Positions 7,651 through 17,396 of a stretch of 64,000 nucleotides of DNA are shown piece after piece (positions within the stretch are counted from its first letter, which is position 1; every line of letters starts with the position of its first letter). The DNA comes from Rheinheimera texasensis DSM 17496. Lineage in GTDB: Bacteria; Pseudomonadota; Gammaproteobacteria; Enterobacterales; Alteromonadaceae. Made by a program: the position numbers and the translations under genes. The notes below the pieces were generated by a model, which was not told where the DNA came from, did not search any database, and worked only from the letters and a program-made list of their open reading frames with translations. The stretch covers positions 881,970-945,969 of the forward strand of contig NZ_KL544005.1 in NCBI RefSeq assembly GCF_000711985.1. The letters run 5' to 3'.

Positions 7651-10364
7651 ACCATCTCCTCACTGGCCTGCTGCTGTGCAGGCAGCGGCAACTCGACAAC
7701 AAAACAGGAGCCCTGGCCGGATTTAGCGGCGTGGGCTTCAACAGTCCCACCGTGTGCGCCAATCATGCCGCGGCAAATCGCCAGCCCCATGCCGGTATTG
7801 TGGCGTTTGCTGTCGCCGTCGGCCACCACGTAAAACATATCAAAGACTTTTTCGCGTAAGTCTGCGGCGATACCGGGGCCTTCGTCTTCAATCTCGATAT
7901 GGCAATAATGCCGCTCCGGACCGGTTCTAAGTTCCGCTGTCACCACCACAGGCGCGCCGGGCGGGCTATAACGCGCGGCATTTTCCAGAATATTAAACAG
8001 CGCCTGTTCCAGCAACGCCGCATGGACAAACAGCGGCGGTAAGTCGGCGCTGACCTGGCAAATCAAACTTTGCTGCGGAAAAAAGCGTTTTAATCGCTGC
8101 CGCGCACTGGCCAGGATGTCATTGACCGACACCCAATCGCGCTCCAGCTTCAGCTGACCATGCCCAAGCCGGGTCATGTCGAGTAAATTCTGAATATAAC
8201 GGTCCAGCCGCTGGCTTTCACTGAGGATAGTCTGCAGCAGTTCGTGCCGATCGGCCGCACTCAGCTGTTGTTCCAGCACCAGCAGGCTTTCCGCCGAGCC
8301 CATCATCGCCGACAACGGCGAGCGTAAGTCATGCGACACTGAGCTTAACAGCGCCGAGCGCAGCTGCTCCATTTCGGCTTTCACGCGCGAGCTTTCCAGC
8401 TCGGCGCTCAAACTAATGCGTTGCCACACCGAGCCGGCCTGTTGCAGCAAACTGGTAATAAGACGTTCATCGTCTGGCCGCAGCACGGCCATTTCCGGCG
8501 CAAAGCGCACCAGCAGGACAGCCACCGTGCGTTGCTGCACCCGCAGCGGGAACGCACTCCAGACACTGGCGGTCAGGGTTTCGCTAAAACGCCCGGCTAT
8601 CGCCTGATGCTGCGCGCACCAGTCCAGCACCGCACCGTCAATCGGCAACAACGGCGTTTGCGGCGCCGGCAGCAACAGCCACTGATTTTCCGCCGGCAAT
8701 GCCAGATGCACCGGAGCCTGCAGTGCGCTGCTAAGCTGCGCCGCCAGCACCTGCGCCAGTTCATCGGTCTGATGCACCACGGTGAGCCTGGCGGCAAAAT
8801 CGCGTTGAAATTCGGAATAACGATTGGCAGCCTTCAGCAGCAAAAGCTGCTGACGGATTTTCGACGCGGCGGGCCCGCAAATCATGCCAATCACCAGCAG
8901 AAAAATCAGCGTGGCGATGTCGTCGCTTTTGTTGACGTTAAAACTGAAATAAGGTGCAGTCAGGAAAAAGTTAAAGCTGAAAAACGATAAAACCGCAGTG
9001 AAAATCGCCGGCCGCGCGCCGTATTTCAGGCCACAAGCCACCACCGCCAATACATAAATCAGCACCAGATTGTCGTTATCCAAAACCCGGTGCAGCAGAA
9101 TAGCGACACTGCTGGCGAGCGCCATCAACAGCAGGCCCACGCCATAACCGGCGGTCTGACCAAAAGGGCTGGTGGGCATTGGTAATTCAGCACTGCCTTG
9201 CGCATCGGCCCGATATACCGACACTTCCAGCGGCAAGCCGCTGTTGACCAGCTGCTGATACAAAGGTTGGCGCCATGGCTGCCACCAGCGCGGCGTACCG
9301 GCACCAACCAACACCGCATTGATGCGCTGCTCGGTGATATAAGGCCCGATGGTTTGCAAAGTTGAAGGGCCGCGCAGCACATCGGTGCTGGCACCGAGTT
9401 CCCGCGCTAAGGCAAAAGCGGCCTGCAGCCGTTGTTGCTGTGCCTGATATTGCATGGCACCGGTGTCGACCCAAACCACCACCCAGGGCACCTGGCGTTT
9501 TTCCGCCACGCGCCGGCCAATACGAATTAAGTATTCGTGGTCGCGCCGGCTTGAGATCAGTACCAACAATTTGTCAGCGATGGTGTAGTCCTGACATGTA
9601 GCTTTGGCTTGCTGTTCGGTTTTCAGCTGGCTGTCGACATGGTGCATCACCAGCTTGATCGCCATTTCCCGCAGCGCGGTTAAGGTTTCTAGCTGGAAAA
9701 ACTGCTGCTGCGCCTGCTCGGCGAATTCGCCGAGATAGACTTTGCCCTGCGCCAGCCGCTCCAATAAATGCGCCGGTTCCAAATCGACAAATACCAGCTG
9801 CCGCGCGCTGTCGATAAACTGGTCCGGCACAGTTTCACGCACCCGCACACCACTGACCTGCAACACCAGATCGTTGAGGCTGGCGACATGCTGGATATTC
9901 ATCGTGGTATAAACATCGATGCCGGCCGCCAGCAATTCGGCGATATCCTGATAACGCCGCTTGTGCCGGCTACCGGGAATATTGGTGTGCGCCAGCTCGT
10001 CGACCAGAATCAGTTTTGGCTTTCGCGACAGCGCCGCATCGAGGTCAAACTCCGTCAGCAGCTGTGTCTGATACTGCACTTCACGCCGCGGTAACAGCGT
10101 GAAGTCATCAAGTAAAGCCGCCGTGTGACTGCGGCCGTGAGTTTCAATCAACCCGACCAGGACATCCACCCCTTGCTGCATCCGCTCGCGTGCCGCTTCC
10201 AGCATGGCGCAGGTTTTGCCAACGCCGGGCGATGCGCCGAGAAAAATCTTCAGCTTGCCGCCACTGGGTTGCAGTGACTTTAACAGCGCATCCGCCTGCT
10301 GGCTGCGTGGATCTGTTTGCGAGCCTGGCTGCGCAGCAGCGGAAGCATTGCGGGTCGGGTTCAT
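7647..10364 (-). CDS. kdpD: KdpD, membrane sensor histidine kinase for K+ limitation
   Basis: At 905 residues this is a full-length KdpD. The N-terminal KdpD domain carries a Walker A motif (GASPGVGKT, 43-51) and DELAHTN; a universal-stress-like domain follows, then four membrane helices of the DUF4118 type (about 405-505) and a GAF-like section. The HisKA domain has SVSHDLRSPLSAMMG, followed by an ATP-binding domain with ENAARYSPPG and DEGPGIA. The start at 10364 has an AAGGAAG ribosome site. It is co-transcribed with kdpE and sits downstream of the porin gene. Confidence 0.96.
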   Translation of the reverse strand: MNPTRNASAAAQPGSQTDPRSQQADALLKSLQPSGGKLKIFLGASPGVGKTCAMLEAARERMQQGVDVLVGLIETHGRSHTAALLDDFTLLPRREVQYQTQLLTEFDLDAALSRKPKLILVDELAHTNIPGSRHKRRYQDIAELLAAGIDVYTTMNIQHVASLNDLVLQVSGVRVRETVPDQFIDSARQLVFVDLEPAHLLERLAQGKVYLGEFAEQAQQQFFQLETLTALREMAIKLVMHHVDSQLKTEQQAKATCQDYTIADKLLVLISSRRDHEYLIRIGRRVAEKRQVPWVVVWVDTGAMQYQAQQQRLQAAFALARELGASTDVLRGPSTLQTIGPYITEQRINAVLVGAGTPRWWQPWRQPLYQQLVNSGLPLEVSVYRADAQGSAELPMPTSPFGQTAGYGVGLLLMALASSVAILLHRVLDNDNLVLIYVLAVVACGLKYGARPAIFTAVLSFFSFNFFLTAPYFSFNVNKSDDIATLIFLLVIGMICGPAASKIRQQLLLLKAANRYSEFQRDFAARLTVVHQTDELAQVLAAQLSSALQAPVHLALPAENQWLLLPAPQTPLLPIDGAVLDWCAQHQAIAGRFSETLTASVWSAFPLRVQQRTVAVLLVRFAPEMAVLRPDDERLITSLLQQAGSVWQRISLSAELESSRVKAEMEQLRSALLSSVSHDLRSPLSAMMGSAESLLVLEQQLSAADRHELLQTILSESQRLDRYIQNLLDMTRLGHGQLKLERDWVSVNDILASARQRLKRFFPQQSLICQVSADLPPLFVHAALLEQALFNILENAARYSPPGAPVVVTAELRTGPERHYCHIEIEDEGPGIAADLREKVFDMFYVVADGDSKRHNTGMGLAICRGMIGAHGGTVEAHAAKSGQGSCFVVELPLPAQQQASEEMV

Positions 10365-10375
10365 CTGTTACTTCC

Positions 10376-11122
10376 TTAAAAATTACGGCTTAACCGCAAC
10401 AGCACACGCTCGTCACACAAAGCCGGGCAGGCTGTCGCAGATATATCAGTGCCGGCCACGCCAATCGCCCAGTCCAGCTGCAGCCACTGCGCCTGCACCA
10501 TCAGGCTCCAGTCCAGATAACTACGGGCTGCTGTTGCGCTGCCAAGGAAAGTACTGAACTCAGTAGCCGATGCAAACCGGTTCAGGCCGGCATGGGCCTG
10601 CAGCTGCACATTGTCAGTCAGCGCCTGCTGCCAGTCCGCGCTCAGATAACCAAATTTGCCGACGCCGCTGGCAAAATAGTTGTCCGTCAACGCCAGACCA
10701 AAGGTCCAGCCACCCAAGACAAGCTTGCTGTAGGCTTCCCAATAATTAAAACCATTGACGCTGTTGTGACCGTTCGGATAGCGGTATTGCATCACCCCTA
10801 AGTCCAGAGTCATCTCATCATTCAGCGCCCATTTGCGCCCGGCCAGCAGGTCCAGTTCCAGACTGCCCTCGCCAAAGCGGATATTGGAGGCCCAGCTGCT
10901 GACATACCAGCCGTCGGTATTGGCCAGCGTCAGGCTGCCCTGCAGCGCCATGCCTTCATTGGTCTGCGAAATGCCGCGGAACAAATAATCCGAGATATAA
11001 GTCAGATTGCCGCTGCTTTGCCAGGTCGAAGCCGCTGGCGCCGCCTGTGCGCCATTGCCCAATAACGCCGCTAATGCACAAATTTTACCGAAACCAAACA
11101 CGGCACGAGATAAAGCTTTCAT
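10376..11122 (-). CDS. TorF-family putative outer-membrane porin in the kdp operon
   Basis: The protein has 248 residues, with a signal peptide (cleavage about residue 27, after GAQA) and a beta-rich body with alternating aromatic and polar residues ending in phenylalanine (RLSRNF), as expected for an outer-membrane barrel. The motif ISDYLFRGISQTNEGMALQG is the hallmark of the family annotated as TorF-like or Gcw_chp. Its place between kdpC and kdpD on the same strand suggests it helps K+ or a counter-ion cross the outer membrane, but that role is inferred only from position. Confidence 0.85.
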   Translation of the reverse strand: MKALSRAVFGFGKICALAALLGNGAQAAPAASTWQSSGNLTYISDYLFRGISQTNEGMALQGSLTLANTDGWYVSSWASNIRFGEGSLELDLLAGRKWALNDEMTLDLGVMQYRYPNGHNSVNGFNYWEAYSKLVLGGWTFGLALTDNYFASGVGKFGYLSADWQQALTDNVQLQAHAGLNRFASATEFSTFLGSATAARSYLDWSLMVQAQWLQLDWAIGVAGTDISATACPALCDERVLLRLSRNF

Positions 11123-11279
11123 AAAGATCCTTCAACACAGTCATTACGGGGAAAAAACTGCGTGGCCAACCCGCAGTCACTGTTTTGACAACAATGTCAG
11201 TTGACGGCCACACAGCTGCTGCTATCCCGTTAAATCACAGCAAAACACAACAACAAGCAGCCGGTGACAAATCGCGCCG

Positions 11280-11939
11280 TTATGGCGCTTGCACCGGACA
11301 GGCCTGATCCAGCGACAGATTCAGTGGCAACACCGCAACCCGGGGCTCACCCAGCACACCCCATTGCGGCGCCTGAGTTTGCTGCGCCACCAGCGCAGTG
11401 ACCGTTGTTGTGGCGCAGCCGCGGGCCTTGGCGACACGCTCAACCTGCAGTTGTGCCGCCGCCGGGCTGATATGCGGGTCGACGCCAGAGCCGGAACTGG
11501 CCAGTAAATCCAGCGGCAAGCTCTCAGGATTAACCTGATACAAAGCCGCTAAACGCGCGCTGTCTGCCGCTACCCGTTCCCGCAGCACCGGATTTGATGG
11601 CGCGAGATTCGAACCGGCGGTATTCATCGGGTCGGAATTCACCGCGCTTGGCCGGCCATGAAAATAACGCTCAGCGCTAAACGGCTGGGCGACCAGGACA
11701 GAGCCCAGCACTTTGCCGTCAGTGGCCTGAATCAAACTGCCGTTTGATTGCGCCGGAAACAGCAGCTGATTCAACAGCGTGACACCGCCGGAATACACCG
11801 CGCCACAGAACACCAGCCCGACCAGACTGAAACGTAACGCCGGTAACCATAAGGCATGCTGCTGTACAGGCGCATTCTCAACGGTAGGGGCAGCGGCGGG
11901 GGCAGACATAGGTTGAGTAAAAGCAGAATTCAGGTTCAT
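11280..11939 (-). CDS. kdpC: KdpC subunit of the high-affinity K+-transporting P-type ATPase
   Basis: The protein has 219 residues with one N-terminal membrane helix (about 32-55) and the conserved KdpC blocks GSVLVAQPFSAERYFHGRPSA, NSDPMNTAGSNLAPSNP and LLASSGSGVDPHISPAAA. It begins one base after the kdpB stop. It stabilises the KdpFABC complex in the inner membrane. There is a gap of 157 bases to the porin gene downstream with no clear terminator. Confidence 0.95.
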   Translation of the reverse strand: MNLNSAFTQPMSAPAAAPTVENAPVQQHALWLPALRFSLVGLVFCGAVYSGGVTLLNQLLFPAQSNGSLIQATDGKVLGSVLVAQPFSAERYFHGRPSAVNSDPMNTAGSNLAPSNPVLRERVAADSARLAALYQVNPESLPLDLLASSGSGVDPHISPAAAQLQVERVAKARGCATTTVTALVAQQTQAPQWGVLGEPRVAVLPLNLSLDQACPVQAP

Positions 11940-11940
11940 T

Positions 11941-13998
11941 TCAGAGCATCCAGTTCAGGCCAAGGTCAATCAGTTTGATCGCGACAAAAGGCAGCAGCAG
12001 GCCGCCCAGGCCGTAGATCAGCAGGTTATTGCGCAGCAAGTTTTCTGCGCTGATGGCGCGAATTTTCACGCCTTTCAGTGCCAGCGGGATTAGGAGCGGA
12101 ATAATCACAGCGTTAAAAATCAGCGCTGAAATCACCGCGATTTGCGGGTCTGGCAACTGCATCAGGTTCAGCAAACCAATACCAGGCATAGACGCGGCAA
12201 ACACTGCCGGAATGATGACGAAGTACTTGGCGACATCATTGGCGAGCGAAAACGTCGTCAAAGCGCCGCGGGTGATCAGTAACTGTTTACCCACTTCGAC
12301 CACAGCCAGCAGTTTGGTTGGATCTGAATCCAAATCCACCATATTGCCGGCATCTTTGGCGGCCTGTGTGCCTGAATTCATCGCCAGGCCCACGTCGGCC
12401 TGTGCTAAGGCCGGCGCGTCGTTAGTGCCGTCGCCCACCATCGCCACTAGGTGGCCTTTGGCCTGCTCGGCCCGGATCAGCGCCAGCTTGTCTTCCGGCC
12501 GCGCTTCAGCGACAAAATCATCAACACCGGCCACCGCTGCGATTGCACCAGCAGTGATTGGATTGTCGCCGGTCACCATCACAGTGCGCACACCGAGTGC
12601 CCGCAGTTTGGCAAAACGCTCCGCCACACCGGGTTTAATCACGTCGGATAGCTGGATCACGCCCAGGATCCGTTTGGCTGACACCACCACCAGCGGCGTG
12701 GCACCTTGTTGCGCGACTTTGCTGACGATCCCTTCCAGCGCCTGCGGTACCGCAAGCCCCTGGCTCAACGCGAAACGGCAGATGGCATCGCTGGCGCCTT
12801 TATAAGCAAAAGAGCTGATATAAGAGGAAGCAAAGCCTTGACCTGAATCCGCACCTTCTGCGGGGAGACGCAAACCAGACAAACGGGTTTCCGCACTAAA
12901 AGGCACAAACTCAGCAGCCTGCGGCAACTCAGTGATATCACCAAGTTCACGTGCCAGTTTCACCACTGATTTGCCTTCCGGCGTCGGGTCCTGCAGTGAA
13001 CTTAGTACCGCAACCCGTACCAGCTCCGTCTGGGTAACCCCAGGTAAAGGCAGAAATGCCGTGGCCTGGCGGTCACCGAAAGTGATAGTGCCGGTTTTAT
13101 CCAATAACAAAGTGTCGATATCACCGGCCACTTCCACTGCTTTGCCCGACTTGGCGATCAGATTAGCGGCTAAAGCGCGGTTCATGCCGGCAATACCAAT
13201 GGCAGGCAACAGCCCGGCAATAGTGGTTGGGATTAAACACACCAGCAGCGCAATCAGCAGCAGCGGGTCGAGCTTAATGCCAACAAATTCAGCCATCGAA
13301 GGCAAAGTGGCCACCGCCAGCAAAAACACCAGCGTCAGCGCCGCCAGCAGCACGGTCAGTGCCAGTTCGTTTGGTGTTTTTTGCCGCTGTGTGCCTTCCA
13401 CCAGCCGGATCATTTTGTCTAAGAAACTATGACCGGATTCGGCTGTGACCTGCACTTCAATGCGGCCACTGAGCAGCTTGGTGCCGGCGATCACGCCAGA
13501 GTGATCAGTGCCAGCCTCACGCAGTACCGGCGCCGATTCACCGGTCAGCGCCGACTCATTGATCGAGGCCACGCCTTGCACTATTTCGCCGTCCGCCGGG
13601 ATCAGCTGGCCGGGTTCCACCACCACCACATCACCTTGTTTCAAAGTGCTGGCGTTGACCTGTGTGAGTTGCCCGGCTTTGTTGCGCAAAGTCGCAGTTA
13701 AATCGCGCCGCGTCGCTTTTAAGCTCGCAGCCTGGTCGCGGCCCCGTGCTTCAGCAATGGCTTCGGCGAAATTGGCAAACCAGACGGTAAATAACAAAAT
13801 CAGGCTGCAACACAAGGCAAAGCCATAGGGCTGGTCTTGCAACAGCCGTTGAACGGTCATGGCAAATGACCACAAGGTGCCAACCCAGACCACAAACATC
13901 ACCGGGCTTTTGATGGCCTGCATCGGCGCCAGTTTGCGCCACGCATCCAGACTGGCGGTGCGCACTGCACCGGCACTGATCTGCATTGAATGATTCAT
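11941..13998 (-). CDS. kdpB: KdpB, catalytic P-type ATPase subunit of the Kdp pump
   Basis: The phosphorylation motif DKTGTITFG, the GES loop (ALTGESAPV) and the hinge motif GDGTNDAPAL identify a P-type ATPase of the KdpB class. I place the start at the ATG complementary to 13996-13998 (685 residues), because it has a GGAG ribosome site six bases upstream; a GTG four codons earlier is also possible. It is the third gene of kdpFABC and hydrolyses ATP to drive K+ entry through KdpA. Confidence 0.96.
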   Translation of the reverse strand: MNHSMQISAGAVRTASLDAWRKLAPMQAIKSPVMFVVWVGTLWSFAMTVQRLLQDQPYGFALCCSLILLFTVWFANFAEAIAEARGRDQAASLKATRRDLTATLRNKAGQLTQVNASTLKQGDVVVVEPGQLIPADGEIVQGVASINESALTGESAPVLREAGTDHSGVIAGTKLLSGRIEVQVTAESGHSFLDKMIRLVEGTQRQKTPNELALTVLLAALTLVFLLAVATLPSMAEFVGIKLDPLLLIALLVCLIPTTIAGLLPAIGIAGMNRALAANLIAKSGKAVEVAGDIDTLLLDKTGTITFGDRQATAFLPLPGVTQTELVRVAVLSSLQDPTPEGKSVVKLARELGDITELPQAAEFVPFSAETRLSGLRLPAEGADSGQGFASSYISSFAYKGASDAICRFALSQGLAVPQALEGIVSKVAQQGATPLVVVSAKRILGVIQLSDVIKPGVAERFAKLRALGVRTVMVTGDNPITAGAIAAVAGVDDFVAEARPEDKLALIRAEQAKGHLVAMVGDGTNDAPALAQADVGLAMNSGTQAAKDAGNMVDLDSDPTKLLAVVEVGKQLLITRGALTTFSLANDVAKYFVIIPAVFAASMPGIGLLNLMQLPDPQIAVISALIFNAVIIPLLIPLALKGVKIRAISAENLLRNNLLIYGLGGLLLPFVAIKLIDLGLNWML

Positions 13999-14022
13999 CA
14001 GAGACTCCACAGAATTAAGACA

Positions 14023-15813
14023 CTAACGCAGGTCAACAAGGGCTTCGCCAATAGGGCCAAGCACCATCGACGGCAAGAACGACAGGAAATTCAGCAATAG
14101 GATCACCACCACTACAGTCACACCAAAGGTCAGGCTTTGCAGCGGCAGGCTGGCGGCACCTGGTGGCGTCACTGGTTTTTGCGCCAGACGACCGGCAATA
14201 ATCAGTGGGATCAACAGCGGCAGGTAACGACCGAGCAGTAACGCCAGTACAGTACTGAGGTTCCACCAGGGCGTGTTGTCGCCAAGGCCTTCAAAACCGG
14301 AGCCGTTGTTAGCAAAAGCTGAGGTGTACTCATAAAACACCTGGGAAATGCCGTGCAGTCCCGGATTGCTGTTCGCTGTCCATTCCGGTACCGACAAGGT
14401 GATGGCCGTTAAAATCAGGATCACAGCACTTGGCAGCACCAGTAACAGACCCAACCAGCTCAGTTCGGTTTTTTCCAGCTTGCGGCCAAACATCTCTGGC
14501 GTACGGCCAATCATCAGTCCGGCGATGAACACCGACAGCCAGATGTAGACAATAAAGTTAATCAGACCACAGCCTATGCCACCCCAGATGGCGTTGATCA
14601 GCATGCCAGCGCGGCTGATGAGCCCTGCCAGCGGGTTCAGCGAATCATGCATCGCATTGACTGACCCATTTGAAGTCTGCGTGGTCAGCGTTGACCAAAG
14701 TGCCGACAAATCGGTGCCAAACCGCACTTCTTTGCCTTCGAGATTACCGCCACTGGCGCCAAGACCGGCAAAGGCCGCATTCGGTTGCATTTCGCTGTAC
14801 ACAGCTGCGGCAACAAAACACAGGCTTAATACCGCCATCACGGCAAAACTCATACGAGCAAAACCCTGGCCGGCCCGAGGCGTCAGCCCTGTGTGGGGCG
14901 TTAACCCGGCCTGACTGGCCGCTGCGGCGTTGACACTGGCAGTGCGGCTTAACATGCCGCCCATCATCCACAGCATCGCCATCGGCACCAGCACCAGAGC
15001 GATGGTTTGTAAGGCGTTAGACAGCGGCGTCGGGTTTTCCAGCGGGTTCGTGCTGTTCGGGCCATACCAGCCGCCACCATTAGTGCCGAGCTGTTTGATG
15101 GCGACCATCGCCGCGACCGGGCCTTGCGGAATACGTTGTATTTGCGCTTGTTCAGCACTTTGTGGCGCTTCCAGCAACACCGCTTCAGTGGCTGCCTGAT
15201 AATTCGACGGTACGCCCTGACTGCCTAACAGCAGTGCCAGCACTACTGACAATGGCAGCAATACGCGGGTAAAAGCGCGCAGGCTGTCCTGATAGAAATT
15301 CCCGAGGTTACGCGGTTCGCCGGCTTTCGCCGTTGCGCTATTGAGGCCACCGGTCATGCCACGCAGCACCGCCAGTGCTAAAGCCAGGCCCATCGCCGGG
15401 GTTAAAAATTGCAGGGTGACCAGCACCACACTCTGGCTGAAGAAGCTTAGTTGCAGCTGACCTGAATAATGCTGCTGGTTAGTGTTGGTTAAAAACGACA
15501 CTGCAGTGTGCAGCGCCAAATCCCAGCTAAGCGGGCCGACGTTGTCCGGGTTGAGCGGTAACAGATGCTGGCACAGCAACAGCACATAAGCGATGATGCC
15601 GAGCAGTAAATTGGCGGCGACAAAGGCCAGTCCATATTGCCGCCAGTTCATGCCGGCCCGGCCGTCGACGCCAAACAGGCGCAACATCAACCGCTCCGGC
15701 CCTGCAAACACTTTATCTGACCAGTGCGGGGCACCGGCAAACACCGCCGTCATATAACGGCCAAGCGGCCAGGACAGAAGCCCTGCCGCCAGTAAAATCA
15801 AGATGACGTCCAT
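14023..15813 (-). CDS. kdpA: KdpA, K+-binding and translocating subunit
   Basis: The protein has 596 residues starting MDVILILLAAGLLSWPLGRYM, with an AGGAG site in front. A longer open frame to 15927 is rejected because it would cover kdpF. Pore-loop signatures seen are SFLTNTNQQHYSG, LGTNGGGWYGPNSTNPLENPTP and FANNGSGFEGL, which form the selectivity filter in this family. It has about ten membrane helices. It lies between kdpF and kdpB. Confidence 0.96.
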   Translation of the reverse strand: MDVILILLAAGLLSWPLGRYMTAVFAGAPHWSDKVFAGPERLMLRLFGVDGRAGMNWRQYGLAFVAANLLLGIIAYVLLLCQHLLPLNPDNVGPLSWDLALHTAVSFLTNTNQQHYSGQLQLSFFSQSVVLVTLQFLTPAMGLALALAVLRGMTGGLNSATAKAGEPRNLGNFYQDSLRAFTRVLLPLSVVLALLLGSQGVPSNYQAATEAVLLEAPQSAEQAQIQRIPQGPVAAMVAIKQLGTNGGGWYGPNSTNPLENPTPLSNALQTIALVLVPMAMLWMMGGMLSRTASVNAAAASQAGLTPHTGLTPRAGQGFARMSFAVMAVLSLCFVAAAVYSEMQPNAAFAGLGASGGNLEGKEVRFGTDLSALWSTLTTQTSNGSVNAMHDSLNPLAGLISRAGMLINAIWGGIGCGLINFIVYIWLSVFIAGLMIGRTPEMFGRKLEKTELSWLGLLLVLPSAVILILTAITLSVPEWTANSNPGLHGISQVFYEYTSAFANNGSGFEGLGDNTPWWNLSTVLALLLGRYLPLLIPLIIAGRLAQKPVTPPGAASLPLQSLTFGVTVVVVILLLNFLSFLPSMVLGPIGEALVDLR

Positions 15814-15821
15814 CAGCGCTC

Positions 15822-15902
15822 CTAAAACTTTTCCGGCGCACGCATGGCTTCCGCCAGCACAAACGCCAGTGCACACAAGGTGAATAACAACAACCAGTTC
15901 AT
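15822..15902 (-). CDS. kdpF: KdpF, 26-residue membrane peptide of the Kdp complex
   Basis: This short gene encodes MNWLLLFTLCALAFVLAEAM followed by RAPEKF: a single hydrophobic helix with the E-A-M-R-x-P end typical of KdpF. A GAGGAA ribosome site lies seven bases upstream, and its stop is eight bases before the kdpA start. Position and sequence both match KdpF, which stabilises the KdpABC complex. Confidence 0.9.
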   Translation of the reverse strand: MNWLLLFTLCALAFVLAEAMRAPEKF

Positions 15903-15980
15903 CACGGTTCCTCAGTGGTAATTCCACGGAAAATTGTCGGATTTCGGGCCGTAAAGTCTCCAGAGCGAAACAGCGGATGG

Positions 15981-16001
15981 GCGTAAAGAAGGCGTAAAAA
16001 A
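15981..16001. promoter_or_regulatory. Tandem direct repeat, probable KdpE operator
   Basis: Read on the minus strand the site is TTTTTTACGC then TTCTTTACGC, two ten-base units with starts 11 bases apart (15981-15990 and 15992-16001). A further partial copy (GTAAAGTC on the plus strand) lies near 15950. OmpR-family regulators bind direct repeats spaced by about one helical turn, and this site is 80-100 bases upstream of kdpF. Confidence 0.6.
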
Positions 16002-16074
16002 GCAGGGAAACAACTGAGGACCAGCGCTCAGCCGCAGTTAAAGCGACTGAGCCTGTGGCAAATATTCAGGGAGA

Positions 16075-16494
16075 TCAGGCCGGCAGTAACAAACTGACCC
16101 CAAGCAGCAATAACGCGAATAGCAGCCGCAACGTCATGTCGCGCAGCACCGGGTAACGCGGAAATAAAGGCCGAAACTCCGGCGGTATCGGCATCGGTCG
16201 CAGCGCTGATACATTCGCACCGCCGGTATTGCCAAGCGGCACCCAACCCAGCAAATAAGCCGGCAGTACCGCCAACAGCCGTAGCAGCTGGCCACGGATT
16301 TCAGCAGCAACCTGCTGGCGAGAGCCACATTTGAGCATCCACCAATGCGTTTGCAGATGCAGCCACAAAAAACGCTGACCCAATAAATGCGCGCGCTCCA
16401 GCTGGGCAAAAGCTTGCTGATATTCAGCGGCCTGATAATGCTGCCTGGCCTGCTGCAGTTGCGCCAGCGCCGTTTGTTTTAGTGTTGACGACAT
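16075..16494 (-). CDS. DUF3703 family protein
   Basis: The 139-residue protein starts at the ATG complementary to 16492-16494; the longer frame to 16656 overlaps the AraC gene. The blocks LERAHLLGQRFLWLHLQTHWWML and GNTGGANVSALRPMPIP are the hallmark of DUF3703. A hydrophobic C-terminal helix (LRLLFALLLLGVSLLL) suggests membrane association. It follows the AraC-type gene by 52 bases on the same strand, so the regulator may control it. The function is not known. Confidence 0.85.
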   Translation of the reverse strand: MSSTLKQTALAQLQQARQHYQAAEYQQAFAQLERAHLLGQRFLWLHLQTHWWMLKCGSRQQVAAEIRGQLLRLLAVLPAYLLGWVPLGNTGGANVSALRPMPIPPEFRPLFPRYPVLRDMTLRLLFALLLLGVSLLLPA

Positions 16495-16546
16495 ATTCAC
16501 TCCCAAGCTGACTCTGCGGATGTAACGCTGTTGATGTGGCAGTATT

Positions 16547-17269
16547 TCAGCGGTTATGTCGCAGGTCGTCTTGGAAAAACTGGCTATTGTGCACAATATC
16601 TGACAGTGCCAAGCCAAAAGACTGGCGGATTTCATTGGCCAGATGGGCTGCGTCATAAAAACCAGCCTGCAGCGCCAGTTCAGTAAAAGCCGGCGGCTGT
16701 GGCGCTGCCAATGCGCGAAATACCCGCAGCAGTTTTTGCCAGCGCAGATATTTACGCAGCGGCAAGCCAGTTTGCTGGCTGAACAGATGCAAAAACCGGC
16801 CTGGCGACAACGCCACCTGTTGTGCCAGCCACTGCGCCGACAACTGGCTCAAATCAGCACTCTGTTGGATCAGCGTACAGGCCGCACGCACCCGAGGGTC
16901 AGGATAATGCTGACGCGCCTGCAAGGCCTGACTCAGGCGGACCAGATCTATCCCGTGCGGCGCTGTGACGATGTTTTGCAGCCACAGCTGCAGCGCTTCG
17001 ACAAATGCCGGTGTGCTGCCGGCGTCAATTAGCAGCGTCAGATAGGCGGCCGGCTCATCGGCGAACTGATGCGGCGTCAGCGACGGAATAAAGATTTGTT
17101 GCACCTGCTGCCACTGCCCGTTACACCAAAGGCTAAAAGGCTCCCCGTCAGTACGGCAGGTCCATTGGTGCGCCAGATGCGCGTGGGCAGCACTGTGTAA
17201 TGTCGCAGACTGTAACAAAGCACAGCTATCAAACAAATAAATCGAATGGGTTGGCCGGGCGCTCTCCAT
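16547..17269 (-). CDS. AraC-family transcriptional regulator
   Basis: The protein has 240 residues. A divergent N-terminal half (HQFADEPAAYLTLLIDAG) is followed by a C-terminal pair of helix-turn-helix motifs (WLAQQVALSPGRFLHLFSQQTGLPLRKYLRWQKL and ALQAGFYDAAHLANEIRQSFG). A GAGGAG site precedes the start by six bases. It is upstream of the DUF3703 gene, its likely target. Confidence 0.88.
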   Translation of the reverse strand: MESARPTHSIYLFDSCALLQSATLHSAAHAHLAHQWTCRTDGEPFSLWCNGQWQQVQQIFIPSLTPHQFADEPAAYLTLLIDAGSTPAFVEALQLWLQNIVTAPHGIDLVRLSQALQARQHYPDPRVRAACTLIQQSADLSQLSAQWLAQQVALSPGRFLHLFSQQTGLPLRKYLRWQKLLRVFRALAAPQPPAFTELALQAGFYDAAHLANEIRQSFGLALSDIVHNSQFFQDDLRHNR

Positions 17270-17396
17270 CCATGGCTCCTCAGGGCGTGTTGTCAGCCGC
17301 TGATGCTAACCATAACAAATTTGCCAGCCCGGCACAGCAAACCGCTCCCTGTTGGGATTTACTGCAGGAAAAATGTAAAAGAACGCAGGGTCATGT

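Noticed and set aside
12029-12805. 258-codon plus-strand frame inside kdpB
   Set aside because: It is a shadow of the GC-rich kdpB gene; its protein is low-complexity Ser/Ala/Thr.
15814-15927. Longer KdpA start
   Set aside because: It covers kdpF in another frame and lacks a ribosome site.
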